From Eopsaltria australis (Eukaryota; Chordata; Aves; Passeriformes; Petroicidae): a DNA stretch of 64,000 nucleotides. This document shows, in pieces, positions 37,931 to 49,500 of the stretch (its first letter is position 1; every line of letters starts with the position of its first letter). A program made the position numbers and the translations under genes. Under the pieces are notes generated by a model, which made no database searches, was not told the DNA's origin, and saw only the letters and a list, made by a program, of their open reading frames with translations. Location: assembly GCA_034509425.1 (NCBI GenBank), contig JAVTVJ010000033.1, positions 6,383,001 through 6,447,000 of the forward strand. The letters run 5' to 3'.

Positions 37931-39884
37931 TGACTCAAAGGAGAAACAGACTGTTTGTGGCTATTCAGGCTACTTCTCAGGCTTTGCTGAAGTGTTACAC
38001 AGCAATACCCTGCCATCCTACTGCTCCAAGCAATCACCTACTGGCTTTTGCATGTCCAGAAGTGCTTGAGAAGTGCCAGAGGCACATGTGCAAATCTGTT
38101 ACACATACACAGTCTAATCCAGGCAACACGGAAAACTAACCGTTTCCAGGTTTTGAAAACTTTCTATCCAGAGTTCACTCTTGTTCAAAGAGCAGGCAAA
38201 AAGTGGGCTTAAAACAGTCCTACCAGAAATGTTAACATTCATCTGCCACAAATATAAACATTTGCATTCATATAAGTGACGAAAGCTGCAGAAGCTGTGG
38301 AATAATTTTCTGAATACTGAAATCACCAATTCATTACAATATTTGGTTGTGTTCTCAATCTTTATAATCAACGACAGAGTTTGATGTCTCCAGCTAATCA
38401 ATGACAAAACAAACATTGCCACACCACCTCCATGCAGGCAGCTTCCCTACCTCTCTGTTTTCTTCTGCCTCAAAGCCAAAGTAGTAATGTTAATTTAAAG
38501 CCCTTAAAGTGCTGGGACCTGAGAGACTCAGACAGTTCAGAGCTACCCAGATAATCTGAAGTAGTGCACACAGAAAAAGGCCTGCAGGACAGAGGATTTT
38601 CAGTAACAGCCTACCACAAATTAAGCCACAATTTTCAAATGTTTTACTAAGAATACAAAAATTTTTCATTTACTAAAACTTTCCCTTGAATGAAAAAAAA
38701 TTGAAAAAAAGAGTAGAAGAACCTTTATAATGGAACAGAAAGCCTGGAGGGGAAAGGAAGAGGGAATGATGCATTGTTCTGTTAAGTTCGTAGTTTTTCT
38801 CTTGCCACAGGAGACCAGTAGAAAATTAGGCTCCAGTTTTAAACTTATATAATTTTTATTAACTATTAGCCTCTAACTATTATTCTAGAGGTGCAAATAC
38901 ATGCTGAGTCATCCACATGAGCGTTAAGATGTTCTTACACTTTTATAACTGTTTTAAGTTACTTGTAAGTTTAAAACTGTTCTTATAATTTTATCTGGAC
39001 TGATTTCATTTCCCCATTTAATTCAGCTGAGTTATGCCAGCAGATTATTTTATATGTGTGACTGTGAAGAAAGTGGAAGCAGAGAAAAACCACCAAGAGA
39101 AATATTTTTTTTCTAAGTCTAATCCATAGTTCTTGTATAAAGTTCTTCATCTCAACTACACTTGGTTCACTCTCCAGGTTTTCAGATTTCTTGGAGGTAA
39201 TCTTGGTGATATGGGCATAGTAGAATTATAAGTACGGAACTAACAGCTCAACTTCTCTGTAAATCAGTGTGGCAAGCATGGAGACCCCCTCTTTCAAAAT
39301 CAAAATTTGCAGATTGACTTCCCTGGTCACTTGCTTCCAAGTGATACAAGAAGACGTGGATAGTCAATGGAAAGAAGGCTAGTTTACAGTTTTCTCTGCG
39401 TTTTTAAATGAAGGACCTGTTAAATTCAAAAAATACTTTATTATGATCACCCCATGGCTGTTCTTCCCCACTTTTCACATCAAGTTTCTTTGTTGTAAAT
39501 AATACATAGAAATATAGAAAAGTATGGCCTTCAGCCAAAATAATTTCCCACTCAAAAATGCAAACACTGAAAGTCACTGGGAAAGCCATACAGTGACTCA
39601 GCAGGAAACATGTAGGACATAGACAGAATCTGAGTCAGAGACAGAGAGTTTATTGACTGCTGTGCATCTCTCCAGGACAGAGATGTCAAACAATGGACTC
39701 TGAAACATCTGACTCTCAAAATGGGAAATCTAAAATGAACAACAATCCTTCATTCCCATGGCAATCTGTGTGGATTTGAAAAGCGTGTTAGCACATAAAA
39801 TTCTCAAAATATAAGGACAAAGTTGGAGCTTAAGAACATAAGAAGTGCCTTTCCAGCTACAAAAAGAGGTTCATTTGATTGAGC

Positions 39885-39901
39885 AGTGCCCTCTAGCACT
39901 T
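39885..39901 (-). promoter_or_regulatory. CTCF-like motif (candidate)
   Basis: The minus strand GTGCTAGAGGGCACTG matches 12 of 15 positions of the CTCF core, including the whole AGRKGGCRST half. Binding is not shown. Confidence 0.3.
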
Positions 39902-41499
39902 GATTTAAGGAAAAGAGAAGAAAAATATGAGTATGGAGAGGCCTTCTTTTAATAATATTTTCTTCATTTCCTACAATTTCCAGTCCAGAGACATGCTGAG
40001 CCAGATTTTGTAACTAGAACACCATTACTGAGTTATGCAGAACATCTTTCACCCTTTTGACTAACCAGAAATACCTTTTTCTCTATTTTTATAATGAGAG
40101 ATTGCATAAAGTAGTTCTCTTACTCAACCTCTCTACCTAAAGGTATTCAGAAAGTATGAAAATTAATGACTGGAAATGCCTTCTCCTCTTTATATCACTG
40201 AATACAAATGAGTAGGAAAAGTTCAAAAGCTTCCCCCATATGTGGACATATTTTTCTTCCTTTTCTTTTTTGTTATTTTAGCATTTTTTCCAATGAAGAG
40301 GCTATAAACTAACAAAGAAGAGGGGGGAAAAATAAAGAATATTGCAGAAATCTTAAATTTTATTCTATTTCATTCTAAGAGGAAAATGAACAGGGAAAGA
40401 GTAGTTGTGGAAAAAAAACCCTGAACCATTTAGTTCAACTTTTGCTGGGTTTGCAAGAAAACTCCAGCTGGAAACCTTAGCTAGACTGTATTCCAAGCGA
40501 TGTGGTTTTAACATTTATCTGTCCAAAGAATATCTACTATATCTGCTATGCAAGCTGTGTGTTATTTGCACCATGCTGGGGGCATGGGGTGGCTGCAGAA
40601 AAGGAAAATCTATCAGTGACAAATCAGACACATAATGAGGAAATGACATAACCCGTTTTTCACTGAAGCTTCTCACACTCTTTCATGCAATTTTGAGCTT
40701 TCCATTTGAGTGCTTGAGTAACTTTCTCCACGTTTATAGAGGTTGCTCTTTTTCTTAAAGTGGGAGTGAAAAGAGTGGGACTTTTTCTAAAATCACAACA
40801 GGAAATATGAAACAATTAAGTCTTACTGAATACATTTTACTTTTTTTGAAAGAAAACTGCTTTTTCTTTGGATAATTACAACAACCCTGAAGCCATAAAA
40901 CCAAGAGGTGAAGCTTACTGGTCAATTCAATTATGTGTTTTATGTGTCATCACTTTTTTGCTGCAATCATATTTCTTTTACCTCGTATTTCAGTGAGTTC
41001 ATCTCAGATCTGCTCAACCGTAAAAGTAAAATACTTGCAGCTAAGAGAAATAGCCCCTCTCTATGCAAAACCTTTGTGACACAGGACTAGCTGTGTCAGA
41101 ACTAGGTGAACAATGTATATGAGGAAAAACGTGTGACACTGGTCAAGACAGGCAGAAGGAAAAAATTGGCTGAGAAACCCCCAACTGTGAAAGAAGTATT
41201 AAGGTTGGCTAAAATTTTTCTCATATAGTCACATGGGCAATTTTTCCTGACTGTAATAATTAATAATAATAAAACTAATAGAGTATAAAATTAATGAAAA
41301 TATGAGGAAATCTGGAAATAAAATGTGATATACCAAAAATTAAAAACACTTAAAAATCTGTAGAAAAGCATCTGTGTGAAAAAATGCCTTGGTTACACAA
41401 AAGAAACCTGGTGCCTACATGATGCTGGCTTGTTGATATCTGGAGAGCAGACTTCTGTCATCTGTGAGAAGACAGAGAAGAGGGAGGAAGGAGTGGCAG

Positions 41500-41850
41500 A
41501 GACAACATGGGATGGAATGATCACAACCCCTACTCCCCATCCCCCTGTGCTGCTAAGGATAGGAGGAGATGGAGAAGTTGATAGTGAAGCTGAGCCCAGA
41601 AAGAAGAGAGGGATAGGGGGAAGGTATTTTAAGATCAGCTGTTATTTCTCATTATTGGAAAATAATAAATCAAATTTAATTAAATTTGCCCTGTTGAGTC
41701 TATTTTTCCCTGATGGCAGTTGAAAAGTGATCTTTCTTTCCTTAGCCCACCTACAAGCTTTTCACTGCTTTTTCTTTCCCTGTCCTTCTGATGGAAAGAA
41801 GCTTTTGAGAAGCTTGCTGGGCACCTTATGGCCCAGCAGGACAGGAAAGC
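41500..41850 (+). mobile_element. Probable degraded LTR or similar interspersed repeat
   Basis: The run GGGATGGAATGATCACAACCCC, TACTCCCCATCCCCCTGTGCTGC, GTATTTTAAGATCAGCTGTTATTTCTCATTATT, AATAATAAATCAAATTTAATTAAATTTGCCC, TTGAGTCTATTTT and TGGGCACC resembles an avian LTR family I recognise only from general familiarity. Internal AATAAA/AATAAT signals fit an LTR. Its limits and target duplication were not found. Confidence 0.4.
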
Positions 41851-44800
41851 ACTGGAGGTGAGGGGTATACAGAATGTAAACTCTCACAGCTAGTGAATAA
41901 ACCTTTACTTGTGACCACGAGAGCAGTGTTTCCTCAGTCCTCCTGCTGTGTCAGGAATCTTCCTGATTTACAACACCTTAGACCGTGGCATTATTTGAGT
42001 GAGTCAATCAGTAGTGAACTAAATCTTCAGCACAATGTTAAAATAAAATCTGAATCTAAAGTTGTCTCTATAGAGAAACACAATCATAAGGCACACATGC
42101 TTTGACCACTCTTTGTAAGTCTCTGAAGTTGAGGAAGGCAAGCCTAATGCCTGGAAAAACTCTATTTGAGGCATTTCAATTTACTCCTTACTATGAATTC
42201 TTATTCATTTATTGTTATGAAATGTTATCTACTTTTTGACATATGGCAGGGTAAATGTTGCATTTGAAAGAGGTAGCTGTCCGAAATGATATACAAGGTA
42301 GTTACTGTAGAAGGCATTAGTTTCAAACAGAAATAGCAAAAGGCAATGTCAGAGACTTCTCCAGTTTACAGCTGGATCAATTTCAAAAACTGATTTTTTT
42401 GTCTAGCCATTCAGAATAGAAGAGTAAGGTTTTTTAATTAAGCCTGTTCATAGCATCTGCAGAACTGGAGAGTTGCCATCTACATCAGAATAACACTTGA
42501 GCTGCTTAAAAGACAAAGTTATGAAGTCAAGAGAAAGAACATCCAGCATTTAGAACCCACAGCAATAAATTTGTAGTAAAACTCTTATTGAAAGCAAATA
42601 ACAATTACACCAATTACATTCATTCCGAAGGATCTCAAAATTGTAATTAAGAATTACTTCCCAAATAACTGAAATATAGCAATACTTGAAAAGTTACATT
42701 ATACTATTCAGAAGGCCTGTGATGAAGACAACATAGAGTTCTTCAATTTTGATTCAAATTTCTAATTAAAAAAATTATTGGTATGTATTAACTGTCTGAG
42801 TAATACTGTGAACTTAAAACCAGGATTGGATTACTTATATAACACAGAGTTTAAAACATAAGTGCAGGACCAGTGTCTAACACTTGGGCATGAGACAAAA
42901 ATCTAAGATATATTAATAGAGACATGATTAGCAGAAAAGTAAAGGACAAAGGCTTGAATCAGTGTCAGAGTTTGAAGATGACATTTTGATGTCACCAGAC
43001 CTTGAGTGGAATTCAGTGACCTTTGAGATTTCCAGTGTCACGGACAATCCAGAATACCGGCACAGAGTTGACAGCTATGTCACAGGATGCATGGGGAAAA
43101 ATGTGGAGCAGCTGAACTCCAGGAATGTACCCCTACCACCAAAAAGGGCATTAAACTCATATGTATAGGAAACAAAGTCTTTTTCCCACCTATATAATCA
43201 ACTGATTCAGTTTATCCTAAAAGAGATACCTACAGGTGGTCAGCTGAATAATCTTTTAAAAGTGTGGAGTTGAATTAATGCAACTGAATCCCACACTGTT
43301 CCCTGTACTGATCTCTTTATTATATCAGCATCTGAGCCACCTCAGGTAAATGTGGAAACTTCTTTTGAGACACAGAAGCTTAGGTGACTGTAGTCTGGGC
43401 ACAATTCCCAACTTGGGTTCTTGAGGATACACATACTTGAATGATACCTGCATATATATATTGGAATTTAAAACAGAAATAGCATAGCCTGTCTGGAGCT
43501 CTTTAGAGATTGCAAATGTATAGAAACAAATAGAAACACATGGATGTCCTCAAGTATCAAGTCCATTTTTCCATAGCTGTAGAATAAGTCCCAAGTAAGA
43601 CATGTCCTTTCCTTGCCCTCACACACACCAGAAGCCATCACAAACTTTATTTCCCATACCAAATGTGGCATTATTAATACAAAAAAAACAGTAGCACCAA
43701 AAAATAGCCCTTGACACACCAAGAGTTTAGACAATAACTAAAAGCACCTTTAACTTGAGAATATGCAAACATGTGTGACCTGCAAAGTCAAAAAGTACAC
43801 TATTTCCGAGGCAGCAGTTTGTCCTGGGCATAGTATCAACACTTTTAGCAAAACAAAACAAAGACAAAGCAAGAGACCTCAGATTGTGGAGGGACCCAGG
43901 CTAGTGAAAAGTGCACTATGCTTCTTTTAAAGCCACAGGTTTGGAGCTAGTCAGTCTCTTCAGAAAGCCTACCTTCCTATACCTTCTTCCAGGACTGAAA
44001 TGAAATCCATAGACAAAAAGTTCTTAAAATCATAAGGAGCAGCTGTTAGTTTTTATAAGACATTTATTTTTAACACATAAACAGAATTTACAAGACAATT
44101 TTTCAGTAACATATGGAATGAATTGGCTGTGTTCATGTTAGAAAAGCCTAAATACTTTAGATTTCAGTATAAGTTCAAAGTTGTGGGTTTATCATTTACA
44201 GCATATGTAAACAAGTGAAAGAAAGAAAATAAAAGAAAGAAATAAAATAAAAAGCCAAATCAAAAAGCAAGAAAAGTCTCATAGGAGAGCTTTCTGGATT
44301 CTCTAAACAAAAACGAGACACATTGATTCTATCTGAAAAGTAACAAATAGAAAATGGCTTTGAGTCAATGTTCTTCTTAACAGACACACTTGAAGGCCAT
44401 ATAGCTGAAAAGGAGAGGCTGCCAACAGCTAGAAAAAAACACGTTCTCAAACAAAATTATGACCTGATATATAAGACAAAGTTACATCATAAGGATACTT
44501 GGCCTGCTCACCATGTGATTTTTTCCATGCTCTGTCAGTTTAGCAATATTTAATCAGACTTATTTTCAGAACTACTTATTCATAAAAAAGACCATTATTT
44601 ATATTGAACACCATTTTAAATTAATTTAAAACAGAGGCATATTGAAAAATTTTACATTTTGAGACACACAAAGATAATTAAAATACAAGGACATTCTTCC
44701 TGGACTTGAGAGAAAAAAATGAAGGGCCCTGCTTTAAGCTATTGCATTCATCAGTTATTAATTTTGCTACAGTTAAAACTAGTATTACATAACTTAATCC

Positions 44801-46334
44801 AGACTTTCTTTAAGAGTCTCTCCACAGAGGAGTCCCAAAAGCCATTTCAGGCATGTTAACTGGAAGTGTAGCTCAGCAAAAGCACTATTTGGTACATGTT
44901 CAATCTCTACAGAAACTCTGCAGCTGGTTAAGTTTCTGATGCCTAGAATGCTGCACCTGGGACTTGTCAGAAGAAATGGGGTCCTGATAACTCTGAAAAC
45001 TCAGCACCTATTTCATGCATAATAAACCAGGTAAAGGGTTCCTCCCTTTAGGGAGGCCCCAGCCTAATATCTTAAGAGCTCATGCACTGTTCAGAGCACA
45101 TGCACTGTATCAATCTTTCCATAAGGGAGATTGAAGTGTCCCTCTTTCCATCATTGCACCATGATTAGTGTGATTAGCAAAGATTTGGATGAAGGCTATT
45201 TAAGGCCACTCCTTTCTTGGGTGATAAAAGATACCGTTCCTGCTGTCCCAGGGAACTCCCCCTCCCACAGCTCTAGAATATTCAGAAAAATGTATGTTTT
45301 TAGCATAAGACAGTGTGAGGGAAGAATTGAGAAAATGGGAGTTGTTTTTGTTAGCTCAATTCAAATTGGGCCATTTTTCATCATTAAGAAAAGGTTCTTC
45401 AAACTAGATAGGGAGAAAGAACATGGAAGACAGTGAGGAAAAACCCCAGTGAAAGGACTGCTAATGTGGATCTAATCTTTGATCATCTTTGGAGAGCAAG
45501 GACTGATGTTGCCTTAGTTTTGTTACTATGGCTTTACCTTCAAAGGAATTCCTGTGCAATGATCCTGCTGCAGAGAAAGCTGGGAAATGCTATGATTAAC
45601 AACACGGCTGTTTACAACAATTGCAACAGTGCAGTGTATATGATTTCCCAATCAGCATGTTGGCACTCATGAAACATCCATGGGTACTTAGCTCTGCCTA
45701 ACATAATTACAGTATGTTTTCACTAGAAAAATGAGCATGCCAAAGCACTTGCTCTGCCCCTTCAGCAAGCTGACACAGCATGGTGTGCATGCAGGCTGGT
45801 AAACTCACCACCTTCCAGAACAGTGACCTTGAGCCAGATGCCAGTTAGATGGCAGAGACTTGTGCATAGGATCCATCTCTCAGATCTCTGAAGTTGCCCA
45901 CACACCTCTCTGCATGTCTGATATGACACATGCAGTGAATAACTTGAGACCCACAGATGCTCTCACATGGGCAGTTGCTGAACTGTGTCCTAATATTCTG
46001 CCTCTGGATGCTCATACTCCCAAAGCTCTGACTGTTTTGATTTTTTAATACTTATATCCATATCAGACAGCCTTCTGTTCTTTCTCAGGCTTGCCTTCTT
46101 GGTTGGAGACAACTAAATTGTTAGACATCAAAGGATCCATGAAACACATAACCCATGCCTTGTCTTGGGACTCAGCAATGCAACAAAGAAAGGTGCTATT
46201 GAGGCTCAGAATTCCTTGCCAAGGCCAATTGCAATAAGGAGGGTCAAAGCCTGCTATGAAATACCTCTTAGGACAGGAAAGGTCTAAGGCCTGAAAGACT
46301 AACATGCATTGTCAAGACTACACTGTGCTACAAG
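41851..46334. other. Intergenic, no gene seen
   Basis: AT-rich unique sequence with a (GAAA)n patch at 44,216-44,255. A 68-codon ORF at 42,962-43,168 has an acidic N-terminus and a balanced amino-acid mix, but I do not recognise it. Confidence 0.5.
44216..44255. repeat. (GAAA)n purine tract
   Basis: GAAAGAAAGAAAATAAAAGAAAGAAATAAAATAAAAAG, imperfect GAAA repeats. Confidence 0.8.
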
Positions 46335-46548
46335 TGGGATGAACAACAATGGATTAAGAATTTCCCAATACAGAGGGCCACCTTTGGAGTTCTCTGTGGA
46401 GAACTGGCCCTGGATATCCACCCTTAGACCATAACAAGCCACCAACCCACCCCAATGGAGAAAAAGATGGTCATTCTTCACTCGTTACTTCATTACCCCA
46501 ACTTTTGCCAAATACTGGGCAAAGCTTCTGACATGCAGGAAGGTGTAT
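46335..46548 (+). pseudogene. PIF/Harbinger-type transposase fossil (ALP1/HARBI1-like N-terminal region)
   Basis: One + strand frame reads WDEQQWIKNFPIQRATF, GVLCGELALDIHP, a TAG stop at 46,425-46,427, then TITSHQPTPMEKKMVI, LHSLLHYPNFCQILGKA. The spacing matches, without gaps, the transposase segment ahead of the DDE nuclease in vertebrate PIF/Harbinger elements. That pattern is W-D-x-x-Q-W-x-x-N-F, R-A-T-F, L-C-x-x-L, about 14 residues, P-x-P-V-E-K-R-V-A-I-A-L, then L-A-T-P. Family knowledge is from memory. The fragment holds no catalytic acid, has an in-frame stop, and frames around it are closed, so it is a dead relic. Terminal inverted repeats and the 3-bp target duplication were not found. 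CR1 or LTR origin is unlikely, because these residues do not fit either. Confidence 0.6.
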
Positions 46549-49500
46549 GAGATTGCTAAGGCTACCAACTATACCACTGACTCATGTCTAGTACATAGCA
46601 GCAACCATTGATTATTATTTTTGGCATAAGTAGTAGGACAGAGATGCACTGAACAAGTAACTCTTCTTAAATTGAGTGTCCTGAAATACAGTATCATGGG
46701 AAAAGTAAAATGTGAAAGTCAAAAGGCCTAAACAACTGATGCTTCAACACCACAGCTTGTTCATACTGCAGGAAGGAGTGGTTCAGCCAGGCCTGGCAAA
46801 AAAACCAAACTAAATTATCCTGGACTGCCAATGTGCCATAGCAAAAGTTCAGTATAGTCTACAGTAACAAATAATGACAACATACATCACCCTTCCTGCT
46901 GACAGAGACAGGCAAGTTTGTTCTGCACCATCTTACAATATTGTGAAAAATTTAGAAGAGTCCACATTGCTTTTCCTAATTTTGGTTCCCTAAGACAAGT
47001 TGAAGACAAGTTGAAAACAAATCCCAGCACACAGCCAAAAGGATTCCCTTTGCTAGGGAGTATTAACAAATGTACAAACCCATCACATTGCATTCTCCTG
47101 AAAATACTGGTATCAGACCTGCTCAGAAACATAACAACAACTTTCATTGTTCAAATTGAATCGAATTCTGTAAGTGTGAGATTTCAAAAGAATAATTAAG
47201 CCAATTATCATGGAAATAATCTTAGTTATTCTGGATAAAAACACAACTGCATCTGTGAAATTTTAAATTATTGACTTTTTTAAAAATTTAGGGAAGGAGG
47301 TAGGTCTCACTCTCTGAAAAATGATAAAAATAAACACCATCAGATCTTTCAAACATCTTGCTGTCAGTTTAATGTTCAATCTTCTGGCTGTCCCACAGTC
47401 CCTTCAGTCTGTGGTTTTGCAGCTTCACTACTCCAGAGCCACATGCGGTAGATGTCACATGTCAACCTGATCTGGGATTTGTTGACTACTGGTCAGGCAA
47501 CATGGCTACTGGGCTGGTAGGATGCCATCAAAGCCAGGAGCACAATCCCACTGTGTGTGCCTCTATAGCAGCCACAGACCCTCCCCACAGCACCCCTAGT
47601 ACTCACTTGGAGAGCACCTACTCCACAGGCAGGCATGCATCCCTCCTGCAATGGTACATGCACAGCAAGGAGCTGGTGCTGCTGTTCTCACCCCCACTCA
47701 CAGGCACACATCCATAATACATGTAGACATCAAAATGACAAGTGAGTACTGTGTGTTTAAACTCTGGTCACTTGAGAGAGATGTCTCAGATATTTTAGAT
47801 GCTGATCTCATAACAAACAATGGCAAAGAAATGAGCATCACTGCCAGTCTGGTTGAATACTAACTTCTCTTCAGGCTGCCTGCTCTTGTCACAAGGTGGA
47901 CCTGGCCATTTCAGGCTTACAGTCAATACAGGAGGAAAAAGACTTCTTCCTTTCTTACACAAGAATATGAAGCTCCTCATCTGCCTTCCCTTGGCTTTGA
48001 CATACACTGATGTAATCAGAGTGTTAAGCCTTTGTATAGGTTTGCCATGAGCCCTGTGGCTCTCTTTGCTTTAGCATGCATAGATTTTACAAAAGCCACA
48101 CTACTAAAGAGCAGAATAAAATATGAACAAAATACCGATCATGTGCTGCATTTTAGTTATTCATAACAAGATGAAATCAGATCTTATTACCAGCAAGTCC
48201 CAGGACTGTGTGTGAAATGCAATGTCAAAGACCTTGCCCCTGCTTTGGATTACAAACCACTAGTATTGTAACCCCTTCCTTTAAAATGTTGCTGACAAGA
48301 TTACAGGACTTGAATTAACCCCTGTTCTACAGAACTAAGAAAAATTCCTTATACCTATCTCTGATCTTCTTTGAGTAGATATTTAGATAAAAAGTATATA
48401 AAATGCTATCACAAAGCTTGAACAAAAACTGCAATAGCAATTTAATAGAAATTTAGGAATATATCAATTAAAAAAGAGATTAGATATTTTTTGTCACTGC
48501 TCTATAATTTTATAATAGCCATGGACCTGCCAAACTGACCTACTTCAGCAGTAGTAAATACAATGGATTATTTAATATCAGCTGAATTATGTAACATATT
48601 CTAAATTTCCCTAATTTAGAAGTCTCTCACAAAACTCATTTCTGGCAACCTCTTAAGAGATTTCTCCCTAGCTCATCTTCAACCATTTACCTTAGCAGTA
48701 CAGCCCTGACCTCTAGTGGGTTCAGTGAAACAATATTGCAGGCAGGATAACATGCTAGCTTAGTTTCATAAACAGTATCATTTAAACCTGGAAAATGTAG
48801 AAGTTCCAGCAAAGCCATGCAATCAGCCAAAGAATAGCTGTTTTATTAACCAGATGAAAATTAATTGCAGGCTAACAGCAGTACTGTTTGCCTTATGCCA
48901 ACACCCATCTGATTGATGAGGTGTTTTGATTCTCAGCAGATGACTGCTCATTCCCATTGGGAGCTCTGTATTAGGCAAACCCCATTATTAGTCTCTTAGT
49001 TATCTGCAAAGTTTGCTTATCTTTTTTTTTGCTAACTTACCTTCAGACCAAGAGATACCTATTACTGGATTCAGAAAAACAAGTGAGACAGGTTAGGGAT
49101 AAATACATTCCAATTTTTCTATAATCTAAGAATTAGATTAAGACCTGATAGCTGCAAGGGTTTATAAACCTCTGTTACATTCAGTAAAAATTTAACACTT
49201 GCATGACACACTCCAGTTACTCAAAGACTGAGGATCCTAGGTTTCCTGTTATTTTTGTCCCCCAGTGAAAATTAAATCCAGAGCTCTGAAAAGATTACTG
49301 AAATGATTTTCCAATTAAGTATGGGAGGCTTCCACATAAAGACTGCAGAAAATATGCAAGAGACAACATTAAATTCAATTGCCTTCATCTAGAAGGCCAA
49401 AGAAAGACACAAAGCGATGGGAATGTGGTCTGCCTCTTGCAAATTCCTGACACAGGGTAAATGATGCATGGACAGCCTTTACAGAATAGCCACAGATACA

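Larger units (their letters stand above)
36534..41499. other. Intergenic, no gene seen
   Basis: Unique AT-rich sequence. A stretch at 37,882-37,930 (AGAATCACAGACTAAAG ... GTTGGAACCTCAAGGG) may be a very decayed antisense CR1 tail. One CTCF-like motif lies at 39,885-39,901. Confidence 0.5.

Noticed and set aside
45131..45672. Two adjoining ORFs (101 and 79 codons) as a possible second Harbinger gene piece
   Set aside because: Neither translation shows the transposase pattern. They touch by chance.
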